DNA from: Ancylostoma caninum
Taxonomy: Eukaryota; Nematoda; Chromadorea; Rhabditida; Ancylostomatidae
Length of the DNA stretch: 64,000 bases
Assembly (NCBI GenBank): GCA_037903475.1
Contig: JBAJFG010000020.1
Location: 265,248 to 329,247, forward strand
Reading direction: 5' to 3'
Shown here piece by piece: positions 1-11,907 of the stretch (position 1 is the stretch's first letter; each line of letters opens with the position of its first letter). The notes below the pieces were generated by a model. The model made no database searches. It was given only the letters and a program-made list of their open reading frames with translations, and was not told where the DNA came from. The position numbers and the translations under genes are program-made.

Positions 1-2831
1 AAACTGCCGTTAATTCGTTGATCGTTCACTTAACGCAAAAAATCTGCAGTGCTTCCGCGATAATACACAGTCTTGTTACACTGATGGAGTGTAGTGGCAT
101 GACATTCAAAAAACCATCTCGCTCCCAAATGTGATGCTATAAATACTATACGCAGACGCTACAGATGAAGATTGTCCACTACTAGTTTAAATACTCGATA
201 ACTGCTGTTGCTCGCTCGCATCCTCTCCATTAGGATGATCACCGTACTGTGGCAGTACATCAAGTGGAAATAGGATAGCGTTGGCCGGAAGTTCAAGAAA
301 AAATTGGGTTATTGAGTTGCTCTGAAACTTCCCTCAGCATCCGTAGCTCACGAGCTTATGGGCTCTTCGCTAGAATAGAGCAACGTTCCGGTAGACATAT
401 TTTTCTATCCTGAGCACTGTTTGAGAACTACTGAAACACTGGATAGAAATTAACACTAAAGTTCTTAAAATGCAAATGGCAGGCATTCATGTGTCTAAGA
501 ATTTTCCTAACAAATAAATAGGATCCTTCTAACTGTGCTATTCGCTAAGGAAAATTGGTCACCCGAGCTATACATAAATATGTACGTACCTCTAGTCTTC
601 TCGTGTCGCTGTTTTATTATTGGTCTCAGCTCATACCTGAACACGCAAATTAACATATTTATCACCGCATCAAGAGTGACCGGCTTCTGATTTCGGAAGT
701 TCGGAAGTCCCTGATTTCGGCTTCATGCGAGTTCTAAGTTTTCGATTTTTGAAAGATTATGTCAAGTCACACTAGATACCTTCATTTCCCTAATTTCCGA
801 ACTTCTTTAACTTCTTCAAACTTCCGAAGTTCATCTCATGTGATAGTTCCGCTCATCTCTGGTCCACATTCATTAGTATCAGCGGCGATCTTGGAAGATC
901 CGATTTTCTGCAAGATTATTTCTTGCAACCAGGTAGTAGCATTGCATCCGTTCATTTTTGGTTCTATTTCTTATCATTGCTTCTAGAACATCAATTTTGC
1001 TTATTTATGTTTATTGTCGCTTCTGGAAGAACTGCACATTCAAAGCTTTGTCTGGTCAGGACATAATTTCAACTGACAAGCTTTTTTCGCCATTCCCCAA
1101 TAAGAAATGAATAACATAAAAACCCATCCAAAGTATAGAATCTCTCGTAAATAAAGCCTCAACAACCACTTTTTCTTCTACACGACATTCGAGAACGAAT
1201 ATTCGATCATCGAGTGAATCTAACAGATTGTTCGATGAAGACACTATCCTAGATGCAGTGTCATGTATTGTTTGGAATGATTAGTAATCCATACTCGGGT
1301 AGTGGAAACGTCTTCGAAGGAGGGCGGGGCCATAAGTGGGCTGCGTCATCACGAAACAAGAATTTCATAGGACTTGTCTGCTTGCGCTGGAACAGCGTGT
1401 TTACTGGGGAGAGCGTCCTAGAAGAAACGCATTAAAGGGCAGCAGAGGGGCGTGGTGAAAATTAGGATTGGTCAAGTGGCCAATAAATTAGTGATTTTCA
1501 AGTAGTGAACTATAAATCAGTGGAGCACACGTATTCTGCCATAACATTGCCAGACAACATGGTTGTGTTCTTCGTAACTTCATCGTGGAACCTTTTCAAC
1601 GATTTTCAACCATTGTGCCGAAATACCGCTAGGAATAACTGCTCATCCAGAGGCGGCCGGTTGTTACACGTAGGAAACGAGTCTCGTTCCCGAGATAATC
1701 TGTCTTGCTGGTTTTGTTTTTCTGTTGCAGTACTCGGATATCTTGTTGTTGTGTGCATAATCGCTTTATTTTCAACCTCGTTTAACGTTTTCACTTAGGC
1801 TTATGATGGATATTACAATTGCTCGTTCTTCAACGAGTTTACCAATATTTCCGCTTTCTCCATGGTATAAACGGACGCTGAAGAAAAAGTGAGATTTTGG
1901 CACTGATGAGCAAAATTATGAAGTTGTGGTTCTTTCGAAATCTGCTGCTGAATTGAATCAATAAAAATGGATGTTAAGAAGCAACTACTATTCAACGGGA
2001 CAATACAGTTATGATTGAGCCTAATTTAATAAAAAAAATGGCTGTTGGTAGAACGTTTGACCCATGCTCACAGGAGCAAGTAGGGTGGCTTTCAAGCATG
2101 CTACTAGCCAATGAAAAGTCGAGTTTCCTCATGACCAGTCTGCGTGTGTGTAGCTATTCCTGGAATGCCTTACAGACCAAAACCTCGCGAGGTTTTTTTT
2201 TGTGACAGCTGGTCAACGGCAATGCTCACGCAAATCATCCTATCGAAGTTGTGCATCGATTTTCTAATACTATGTACTCAAATTGTCCTTAACTCGGTTA
2301 CTGATTTGTTATTTCACTCTGTTGCAATATTCTTGCTTCTGATCGATATTTTTAACAGAAGCACTTCAACTAACCAGTTTCTTCAATTCCTGCAACGTCT
2401 CGCCTGTTTTCTTCTCTTAACATTTGCCCTTTCTACTGCAGTTATCCCTACTTACCATGTTTTCTCTCTATAAAGCAACTTACACTACAATAAACGCGTA
2501 CGTATATGTGATGAAAGATAGGCCTAGTCATAGCCCCGACGCAGCTCAAACGCAAGTCAGAGGTGCACGCATTCGCGCTCTCGTGGCTTTTCGGTATTTT
2601 CGTTCAGGAAGTACGTGCCGAAATGGACCGGTATTCATGGAAATAGAAGTGTGCGTCTCATGCGTGACTTACGTACGCACGCATCTACGTATGTAGTATG
2701 GACTGCCTTTATATCTACTCTCGCATTATTTTCTCGACGTCCCTAATATTAAACTCTCGTTTTCTCCCGAAGTTCATTCGCAAACAATCCTTTTGAATAA
2801 TAAGGGGTTCCTGTTTGGAAGCTACCAAATA
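1..2831. other. No gene recognised; AT-rich intergenic DNA
   Basis: I see no convincing exon here. Open frames are short, overlap on both strands and have no recognisable motifs. The only structure is a loose inverted cluster at about 685-835, where GAAGTTCGGAAG-type words on the left face CTTCCGAAGTTC-type words on the right. This may be a decayed foldback. Confidence 0.5.
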
Positions 2832-3599
2832 TTAGGTTGTCGGGAATGAGAAACACTGGATTTTTTCAGTCTTTAAACTTTTTCTCTTCTATTAAAGAAC
2901 TTCAAGACATGCTGTAATGACCATGTGCACATATCACTGGGGCCAGCTATCGGGGACAGTTCCAGCACTACGGATTCAGTAGTCTTGTTAATACAGGTCG
3001 AAGAAGTCATCAGTCACGGATCAAAAATCGTCAAAGTTGGCGGAGTGCTGCCCGACCAGCGAGAACTTCAGCGCAAAGGCAAGGTGTTATTCAGAGAGCA
3101 CGATGTTGGGCAAGTGTGGTGTGTATGGCGTCGTGGACCGCGCTTACTCCTCCGAGTGGCGATTAGTTAACAAAGCCATTCGAGGGTGCGTTTTATACAA
3201 TAAAACGCACCTTCAAATACGTTGATGTCTCTGTTTCCCTAAGAGCACGGCCGTGATTGATATTGTGAATGATTGAATGACCCTGATTTCACTATTGTGA
3301 ATGTTGGCGTTGCCCATCATGTTGCTCGCCGACAACTCTGGTAGAACACACCCTGCACTTAAGCTCAGGAGATCGCAAAATAGGAAAATGGCTTCAAGGG
3401 GACATATTGCTTGAAACGAAGGGTTACGAACGACGGCTCACGGTTGCATTGCTGACGATCCTCGGTCCGAATGTCATGATGATGTTGCTGTCCGTCTTGC
3501 TCGCTTTGGCGCTCCGCAGGAGCTCGCGCAAGAAAATCGCTCGAATTGGTTGCTCGTCCATTTTTGCTCCTACCTAACATACGGTGCAGCGTCACGTCC

Positions 3600-4460
3600 T
3601 TAACACATAACGGACAATACGACCCACCGGTGGGTCGTACGGGAAGTTACGTAGACGACAATACGACCCACCGGTGGGTCGTATCCGTTTTATCCCTTTT
3701 TCTTAGGTGGAGCTCCCCCAATTTCTGTCCTTTGGGGTTATTCTACCCGCTGAACACGGAAATGGCATCCATTTGTATAGTAACTGCGATACTGTAGCAT
3801 TACTGTAGTCATACTGTAGATACTGTTGATGTATTTTCTCACAACATCTACTGTAAATTTGAACTTTGGGGTGACTTGACGTGCTGAACATGAATACGCC
3901 ATCAGTCGTGCACCGTAGAGCAGTATTCTGAGGCTACTGTAGCGTTACCGTATGGTTACTGTAGGCATACGGTAGATGCATTTTGTTCACCAAATTCAAT
4001 GAAACTTTGGGGCAAGTGGGATTATTTGACATGCTGAACACGAATTTGAGCTCCATATTCAAGATAGGTGCCATATTCGAGATCAGAGTGTAAAATAACC
4101 CCAAATTTCGGGCAAATTCTGATGCAAAACCTTTCCCACAGTTCCTCCAGTATGATTACAGTAACACCGCAGTGGTGCGATACGGTAGATAATGGATATC
4201 ATGTTCTTAATCTGTATGTAAAATAACCCTCCTGTGCAAATTTTGGTTGAATTCTGATAGAAAAAAGTCTTTCTACAGCTTCTACAGTATACATACAGTA
4301 ACACTACAGAAGTGCTTTACCAAGTAAAATAGATGGCATATTTGTGATCAGCATGTCAAATATGCTCTAATTCTCGCAACTCCGGTGAGAAACAAGCGCA
4401 AACTCGCTCTGGTCCAGAGTGGCCCTGAGCGGAAAATCTGCGTTGTCGCGAATGTGTTAA
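3600..4460. mobile_element. TTAA-bounded repeat element, copy 1 (nested)
   Basis: The segment starts TTAACACATAACGG and ends GCGAATGTGTTAA, so both borders carry TTAA followed by an inverted CACAT word. A longer copy with identical borders lies at 7991-9197 and shares most internal sequence in the same order. The interior is rich in TACTGTAG and CTGTAGGCATACTGTAG words and has no coding capacity. TTAA at both ends recalls piggyBac-type target duplication, but TTAA could instead belong to the inverted repeat. I infer a non-autonomous DNA transposon. Confidence 0.6.
3618..3684. repeat. Two copies of a perfect 22-24 bp palindrome
   Basis: A perfect palindrome centred on ACCGGT (half-site TACGACCCACC) occurs at 3618-3639 and again at 3661-3684, separated by 21 bases. 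The second copy is perfect over 24 bp. They sit just inside the left end of the TTAA-bounded element. In the sister copy at 8005-8035 the palindrome is single and degenerate. Confidence 0.85.
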
Positions 4461-4777
4461 TAGGCATGGCAAAGACAGAGGACAGGGTATCACATATTCG
4501 CATATCATGGAGGCAGGTCACGTGGGAGGGATAAAAGGAAGAATTGTTGATGAAGCGTCTCAATCATTTCCCGACAACCTAATAATTTCATACGATAAGT
4601 CGGAAATTGGAACATTGAGAATACAGAGTGTCTCACAATTGGACTGTTCGTTGTTTTTTTTGGTGGACTCTTGAGTTATCCATTAACCCTCGGATGATCG
4701 CGCCCTTTCTCGCGGTTTTCCACATTTTCTCAAATTCTAGCTCCTTTCTCTACTCCAAAATTTTTAGAAAAATTACA

Positions 4778-4833
4778 TTTTTAGCCAACATGGTTATGAA
4801 AACATAGGTTTTCGTAATCATGTTGGCTAAAAA
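4778..4833. repeat. 26-bp stem hairpin with 4-nt loop
   Basis: The left arm (TTTTTAGCCAACATGG...) and right arm pair over 26 bp, with two G-U wobbles in RNA form and a loop of only four bases. The loop is too small for a typical pre-miRNA, so a tiny foldback element is the more likely explanation. Confidence 0.8.
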
Positions 4834-5740
4834 ATATTTTTTACGTTACCATCTGGGAAAACCGTTGGGATCATTACGGCATAATGACCTCCTAAAATAA
4901 ACAATGCGGAAGAAGGTGTCGCTCATCACTGAGTCACGCCGTCGTTAATGGGTTGAATAATTTAGATTTATTTGATCTTTATTCTGTGGATGGATTATTG
5001 GAAGCTGCTTGACGTACTGTTCTTTTTCATTAGGTTGGGAAGTTAGCCGGAGTCTTCTCAAGTTTGACTATAGTTTTGGCGCGATTGGCAAATTATGTAT
5101 GCAATTCGGCTGTTGAACTGAACATATGTATGTACAAAACGAATTCTCGCAACCGTTCACCCGAGAACATGTCACGCTTGGGAACATCTGTTCGAAAGCC
5201 TATTTTTTTCAGTTACGTATCAAAAGAAGTTCTTTTCTTCCGAAAAAGCAGGAGGGATGCGAGGATTTTAGCTGGTTTTTGTTGGGAGAGTGTGCCATGC
5301 ATACACAGGGAATGTCTACTAATGTTGTTCTAAGTGTAGAGTGAAGGTGCACAACAAGTCTTTCACTGGACGCGTAAGCGTATTCTCTACCATATCGGAC
5401 AAAATCCAGCATTTCCAGATAGGAATTTGGCACATGTCCAATGCTGAAGATGGTTGAAGTTGACCGTGAATATGTTCTTGGAGGTACCCTCGAGTGCAAT
5501 CATCAATTAAAGGCAAGGTCCGGGCAAAATTCCATCTCCCGGATTTCCATTGAATTCGTAGCCCACGGCAACGCTTTGGACGAAAACTATACAAAAACCT
5601 ATGAGAAGGTCGCACAGTGAACGCTTTCTACTGACGAATTTCGGTACGGTGTTTGCGGGTTTGTGGCGTCTGTGCTTTCAAATGACGTTATACGGCGTGC
5701 CCTTCATGCTGTCTGTTGTGGCGTTGTAGGAAAAAAATTC

Positions 5741-5763
5741 ATATATATATATATATATATATA
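5741..5763. repeat. (AT)n microsatellite
   Basis: An uninterrupted AT dinucleotide run passes into TTTATTTATT immediately upstream of the large inverted repeat. Confidence 0.9.
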
Positions 5764-5787
5764 TTTATTTATTTATAAATTCATATA

Positions 5788-6740
5788 CTTCAAAATGGTG
5801 AAGGCGTTCCAGAAGAGGTTTGGCCCAACATTGATCTCAGTTTCTTGAACTGTGCTTTAATGTTTTTCAGCATAAAAATTCTAGGTGCATTAAGCATGGA
5901 ACCATCTAGAATTTGTTTTAGAACCATTTTCCGCTAGAAATGAGTGATCATAGGCGTTTTTCAGAAACAAGGCGTCGAGTTTGTGGTAGCTTAATCGTGC
6001 TGTGGTGGCTTGACCCACGGTGATACTGCAGTTTCTTTAACCAAAACAAACTTTTGTCAACGATAACCACTCAGATGTGGAATGGACTGATCACGCAGGA
6101 TTTGATAAATGTCCATACTTTCAACTAGATAGGGATACTTTGAATTTTAGTTGATACAAAGACGTTGAACTGCTCACGCCGTGCACGACATGACATGCTA
6201 GAACAAGCCATGTCGCCTCCCAAGTCTTGAGAAACTAATCCTTTTCTCCAGAAATATTATCTCATGAATATGCAAGCAGAAAAGAGGCCTTATTGAAGAA
6301 TTTAGGCCATGAATATGTTCCCTTTTTATGATGGGGTTTAGGAAGCGACTGTGTGCAGCGTCGATTGGGTTTTGTGCATGTCATAGGGTGTTCATCGCCT
6401 TTGTATCAATTAGAATTTGGATTAGTCCTGTGTGATCATTCTTCACCACATCCGAGTGGTCATCGCTGACAAAAGTTTGCTTTGGTAAAAGAAAGTGCAG
6501 TTATCCCCGTGGGCCAAGCAACCACAGCAGGATAAAGCTACCACAAACTCGACGCCTTGATCCTGAAAAAACGCCCGTGAACACTCACTTCTAGCGGAAA
6601 ATGGTTCTAAAACAAATTCTAGATGGTTCCATGCTTAATGCATCTAGAATTGTTATGCTGAAAAACTTTAAAGCACAGTTCAAGAAACTAAGATCAATGT
6701 TGGGCCGAACCTCTTCAGGAACGCCTTCACGGGTTTGAAG
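5788..6740. mobile_element. Large foldback element (about 950 bp)
   Basis: The left arm, starting CTTCAAAATGGTGAAGGCG at 5788, is repeated in inverted orientation ending at 6740 (CGCCTTCACGGGTTTGAAG). Matching words continue inward (AACCATTTTCCGCTAG, CTCGACGCCTTG, GACAAAAGTTTG, GTGGTCATCG) to about 6180 and 6360, leaving a short unpaired centre. The arms are diverged and contain small indels. There is no transposase. I infer a foldback or long-TIR DNA element. Confidence 0.75.
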
Positions 6741-7035
6741 AACCGGATGTTTGAATAAGCACTGGATAGGGAATAACCCACTGGTAACAACTGCACTGAT
6801 AGTTTCCGATTTCTGTGTGAATCGTTTCATCATGTCCAAGTTTCCCTATAATTTTGAAACACTGGTTTTTCTATCTTTCTCTATAAAAATCTTATATATC
6901 GGTGATGTTGATAAATGGTAAGTCCGTAGAGGGTATTTCACATCCTGAATTTTATGGAGAAAGATCGATTGGTTCACGATGAAGTGCGCTACAGCAAAAA
7001 AATCGGGTGTCCCTATAATAATGGAACGCACTGTA

Positions 7036-7948
7036 CAGGGTGACAACAAAGTCTTTGGCCAAATATAATAAATTGTAAGACCGGGATCAGATGGGCTAGC
7101 AGTATGGAAATTCACCGGAGCTAAGTAGAATTCATGCGCTTTAAGAATCCACTCTTGGATTTCGGATATCTCTTCTGGCTTCTCCGTAAAGTTAACAAGA
7201 AAGTTGGCTTCTGCAACGCACGAGGACCGCATGTTGGTTGGGAATTTATGACCCTGTTTTCTTGTTAGGTCTATGTTAGGGAAGTTGGTGTTTGAGCGAA
7301 AGTTAGCTCAACTTCTACGCTTTAGGGACTACAATTCAGAAAACCAGAAGTCTCCGCTTCAGGGAGCATGGTAATTATTAAGCAAGTATGATGGTTCGGT
7401 GGAATCAGGGACTGTAGAGTCTGGACCAACTTTTTCTCGCTTTTTCTTTTGAAACTTGATGGAAAACTTTTGTCAAAAGCTCACCTTATTTCTGTCAGAC
7501 GTGCTTAAGCTTAAGAAATAATATACCTCTCCGGGTTTCGCTCTGCCCACTTTTGCCCGTTTTTTTGTGCATTCTAGTAGGAAAAAGTGGTGATGACAGA
7601 CTGTTGATCATTCTCGGTCAATTAAACAAGCTTACATAGGGATCTCCCTAGGACAGAAAGCTTATACCCTCTTCAATATTGGGCAGAAAACTGGTGATTC
7701 GAAGAGCCAATTAAAAGAAGTTCGTGGAGAAGATGTCACCGAGACCCTACTTGCGGCCATTTCCATCTCTACCTGGTTTCATGTTTGCAGATCAAGCTAG
7801 GTTCAAATAGGGCTATGGATTATGAAATTTTGCGTGCGTGTTAGGGACATTTGGATTGTCAACGCGGATACACAGTCTTGGGTTTCCTGACAAAGCGCAA
7901 GGAATAATTGCAATAAAATCTTTGGCGAAAGACTTTGTTGTCACCCTG
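7036..7948. mobile_element. Tc1/mariner-type MITE, CAGGGTGACAAC family
   Basis: The left end CAGGGTGACAACAAAG at 7036 and an inverted right end finishing at 7948 match over about 28 bp with one change. Both are flanked by TA (7034-7035, 7949-7950). No transposase is visible. A minus-strand open frame at 6846-7232 crosses the left terminus and is therefore not a gene. Confidence 0.75.
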
Positions 7949-7990
7949 TAGTCGTAATTGTTCGAGTGATGATAACATGAGATGTTTCGT

Positions 7991-9197
7991 TTAACACATA
8001 ACGGACCACACGAGCCACCACTGGGTCGTATCCGTTTTAACTCTTCTTCTTCACTGAAACTTCCCCAAAGTCTGCACTCAGAAGTTATTTTACCCGCTGA
8101 TCACGGAAATGGCATCATTGCACTGCGATACTGTAGGATTACTGTAGGCATACTGTAGATACTGTTGGTGTATTATCTCACGCTCTCTACTGCAACTTTG
8201 CACACTGGTGTTATTTGGCATGATGAACACGAATACGCCATCCATTTCCCACCGTAGCGCCCTTATCAAGGCTACTGTAGCGTTACTGTATGATTACTGT
8301 AGGCATACCGTAGATGCAGTTTAGTCACGAAGTTTAGTGGAACTTCGGTGAGCGGGATTATGTGGCATGCGGAGCACAAATTCGACATTCAGTTTGTACC
8401 GTAGCGCAGCACTGTAGGGCTACTGTAGGCATACTGTAGACAGAATCTCTTTATGAGATCTAGTTGCAAAACGTTGCAAAGTGAGGTTATTTCACGTGCT
8501 AAACTTGAATTCGACATCCACTTGATGTATTGCAGCAACTGAAATCTCCGCAAGTAGTCTTCGTCTGAAATTACATCTACAAACTACGAAACTTTGCGAT
8601 ATTCGTGACTGATTGCAGAAAATTAGGCAACCATACCAAAAAAAAAGCTTTCCTTTTTGCCATAAGGTGTGTACACTTTCACTAGTGGCGCGCACTTTTG
8701 TGCAAAATACGTGAAAATCTCTGGAATGATTGAAGTAGTAGCGTGCAGCAATCTGATTATTACAGCATGCATGCAGTTGATCTACAGAAAGATTTCCGTG
8801 GCAAATGGCTGCCATATTCGAGATCAGTGCGTGAAATAACTCCCAGTTTCGGACTATTTTTGGTATAAAACCCTCCCAGTTCCTACAGTATGATTACAGT
8901 AACCTCACAATAATGGGATACGGTAGAAAATGGATATGATATTCGTAATCAGCATGGAAAGCAACCCTCCTATGCAAATTTTCGTCGACGTCTGAGGGAA
9001 AAATGTCTTTCTACAGTTTATACAGTATACACACAGTAACAATGCAGATGTATGCTAGCAAGTGTAATAGATGACGATTTGTGATCAGCATCTCAAACAT
9101 GGCCTAACTGCCACAACTTTGGTGAGAAACAGGCGGAAACTCGGGTCGGTCCAAAGTAGCCCTGAGCGGGAAATCTGCGCTGTCGCGAATGTGTTAA
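7991..9197. mobile_element. TTAA-bounded repeat element, copy 2
   Basis: This is the second copy of the element at 3600-4460, with the same TTAACACATAACGG start and GAATGTGTTAA end. It is about 350 bp longer because of extra sequence around 8490-8830 that is absent from copy 1. TACTGTAG words are frequent in the shared interior. Its right end is only 15 bp from the next TIR element. Confidence 0.65.
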
Positions 9198-9212
9198 ATA
9201 TACATAGACGTA

Positions 9213-10010
9213 CAGGGTGCGGCAGAAGTATTGTCCGCTTGAAATGGCTTGTGAAAACCTCGGCATTTGGCAAAGATGTGACAAGCCTGTTCGTAACATA
9301 TAGAAAACAATGTGGCGAACAACATGAGACAATGCTCGGTCACTTTTATCTTCATTCTTGACAGCAGCTCTGAGGAAAACACAAGGGAAGAAGTAAGTGA
9401 TGCGCCGTAGGGATCGTCGTCGATTCCATCCTTTGTTTTTTCTAAACAATCCACACGCAAGCCCATAATGTGGTGCGGTGTAGCACTTGCTTACTCCTTC
9501 AAAGGGCTCATGTGGTACAACCCAACTGTTCGAAACTGGAGGAGTACGGTGATCGCTAATTTGGAACTGGAAAACTTACGAATGATTTCTCGTGCAAAAC
9601 CCCTTCGCTGTCTTTACGTTGCAAGCTGCAGAAAAATCTTCTCAGAGAAAGGTAGATCCACTTCTAAACCTATCACCGATCCTACGGAAAGCGCGCTTCT
9701 GCCGAATATCGTTTCTCGGTCATGCGGTGATTTTGGCGATAGAACCAAAGAAAATGATACGAAGCTCCTCTGCGCCGTTGACAAATACGTAAACAAAGTT
9801 AAACCATAGCATAGACAGCCTTCTCCCGTCTTGTCCATTGACGACTGGTAAAGTTAGGGATAAAATGGATTGAATGCATGTGTGTTTTAGTTTGACATTG
9901 TTCTCAGGATCCTAGGCAGCAGAACGATCACCCTTGCTCTTCCATCCAGTTTCGATTTTCTATATAATCTAAGTGTCACAACAGGCGGTCAATACTTCTG
10001 CCGCACCCTG
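9213..10010. mobile_element. Tc1/mariner-type MITE, CAGGGTGCGGCAG family
   Basis: Near-perfect terminal inverted repeats (CAGGGTGCGGCAGAAG..., 21 identical bases then CCGC on both sides) run inward from 9213 and 10010. TA duplications lie at 9211-9212 and 10011-10012. The 798-bp interior has open frames on both strands but none carries a transposase motif that I can see. Confidence 0.85.
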
Positions 10011-10014
10011 TAGA

Positions 10015-11907
10015 TCCTCTTAACAAAGCACCTTAAAGGCAGGGGTCCACCTCATCTTCGTAGTTCAGCTAACAGTAGATTCTGCATCTACTCGGCGCGG
10101 TGGTTCCAACGGTATACATAAATTGTCTCAGAATGGTCTATAGACCCGTCTTCCAGGACGGGGTCTGTAACAGTTTGCCAACCCGAGTTGACGTGTGAAG
10201 ATGTTGATCTTATCGATTGAACACGCCAAGACTCGTTGACCAACGCGGCAGCCGTGGCAGGCAGCCAGCACAACTTGGAGCGATCCGCCTCCGGGCTCCA
10301 AATTTTTACCCAGTTCGTGCCTTTCAAAGATGGGTATTTCGTCGCTTCTGTGCCTGTTGATGTACATCCCAGGGATCAACATGATGAGAAGGTCTAGGAT
10401 TAGTGGTAAATCCAACAGGCAGAACGAGGTGGCCCTCTGCCTTTAAGGACGACACTGACGGAAAAATGGATACAGTCTCCAATGATGAGGTTAAGACAGT
10501 GCTTTCAGGGTTTCGTGGCGGGACCCTACACAAGGAAGGTGCGCTCCTCGAATAGACGGATAGGCATCCTGAGAGGTCTCGCAGCGATGGGTCGCACTCG
10601 GTCCTTGCCTTGGCTATGTACGTTTGGCGCACTTAGTCACGAGGTCCCGCAGAGATTAGGGAGTCCGAGGATCAGTGTTTCTAAGAAGGACAGTACAATC
10701 CAATACACAAGGAGAACGAATGAAGAACGGGTCATCCTAAGCAGTTGTGACATTTCCTGAAAGCACATGCAACTGACCAAACTCTAAATATTTCCTAATT
10801 TTCTTCCATTATTCTCGAGATTTACAAGTAGTGCGGGTGCACTAATGACGGGCAAATGTGCCGGGGCTTCTTAATTCAGAAAAAAAAAACACCAGAACAC
10901 CACGATAGGAATCCACCGATCGAGAAAGGGTCCGCCGTGCCCCAACAATGGAGGAAACGCCAACATACGTGTCCACGGATGGAGAATGGGTCTGCCGTGG
11001 AAGAGTATTGGGGGAAACGCCAGTATACGGGTCCACGATGAAGAATGGATCTGCCGTGGCTAATAGCAGGGAAAACACCAGGATAAGGGTCCACGGATGG
11101 AGAATAGGTACGCCGTGGCTAATAGCCGGGAAAACGGCAGGATATGGGTGCACGGGTGGAGAATAGGTCTGCCGTGGACCAGTAGTCGGGAAAACGCCAC
11201 GATATTGGTGCATGGGTGGAGGATGGGTCTGTCGTGGTCCAGTAGTGGGGAAAAGGCCAGTATAAGGGTCCACGGACGAAGAATGGGTCTGCCGAGGCCT
11301 ATAGTATAGAAAACGCCAGGATGAGCCTATAGTAAGGAAAACGCCAGGATTTTCCCCACTACTATGCCGCGGCGGAGCGATTCTCCATGGATGGAGAATA
11401 GCTACGCCATGGCCCAGTTAGTGGGGAAAACGCATAGGGGTCCACGGATTGAGAATGGGTTTGTCTTGGCCCAACTGTGGGAAAACGTCAGGATATGGGC
11501 CCACAGCTGGATCGGGTCCGCCGTGGCCAGTAGTAGGGAAAACACCAGCATAACGGTCTGCAGTGGCCCAGTAGTGTGAAAAAAGATGATTATTCGCACT
11601 AAGTTGGTTATGCTGGGTTGTACACAGGTTCTTAAGCCGTCTGGAAGATACTCCTGTGCAGAGTTGGGTGGCTGGGCATGACGGGTACATAGACGTTGAA
11701 TGAATGCACTTTCAAAAAAAAACGAAATTTGGCGTGGCGGCCCGACTGGTAGTATATGCGCAATTTATAAAAAGGGTTCCGTATTTGAGCTCAGTTAATG
11801 ATTTGTCTTGCTTTTTTGTTAATTAAGCATTTCACATGTGTGAAGCTTTTCTACTTGCCCCAAGTGGCTACCCCACCCCACTTTCTAGCGTCCCGAAGGG
11901 GCGCTAG
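10015..11907 (+). mobile_element. Helitron-like element 1, with internal minisatellite
   Basis: The 3' end is secure: it shares a roughly 300-bp tail with the other copies and ends in a 23-bp near-palindrome finishing exactly in CTAG followed by T (11908). The 5' end is tentative: A|TCCTCTTA at 10015 matches the first nine bases of copies 3-5, but the following GC-rich 850 bp is different. The internal 60-bp minisatellite is at 10899-11590. No Rep/helicase frame is present, so the element is non-autonomous. Confidence 0.55.
10899..11590 (+). repeat. Minisatellite array 1, about 60-bp unit
   Basis: About eleven diverged units of roughly 60 bp each contain GGATGGAGAATGGGTCTGCC and GGGAAAACGCCAGGATA-like words. 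The 60-bp period is divisible by three, which gives artefactual repetitive open frames on both strands. They should not be annotated as proteins. Confidence 0.9.

Larger units (their letters stand above)
2832..4582. mobile_element. Mariner-type non-autonomous element (TTAGGTTGTC TIR), interrupted by a nested element
   Basis: The left end at 2832 (TTAGGTTGTCGGGAAT) is matched in inverted orientation by the right end finishing at 4582, and each is flanked by a TA (2830-2831 and 4583-4584), as expected for Tc1/mariner target duplication. No transposase frame is visible. A separate TTAA-bounded element occupies 3600-4460, so the mariner-type element itself would be about 890 bp. A related element with the same terminal word lies at 48456-49046. 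The superfamily call rests on the TA duplication and terminal sequence only. Confidence 0.65.
4583..5787. other. No gene recognised
   Basis: This is AT-rich sequence between two repeats. It holds the compact hairpin at 4778-4833 and an (AT)n run at 5741-5763. A plus-strand open frame at 5126-5344 has no motif, usable splice context or homology that I recognise. Confidence 0.4.

Noticed and set aside
6846..7232. 128-codon minus-strand frame resembling a protein
   Set aside because: It crosses the left terminal repeat of the MITE at 7036, so its two halves come from different DNA.
10899..11590. Regular repeats considered as a CRISPR array
   Set aside because: Units are contiguous diverged 60-bp minisatellite copies without constant repeats and variable spacers, in a eukaryotic Helitron-like element.
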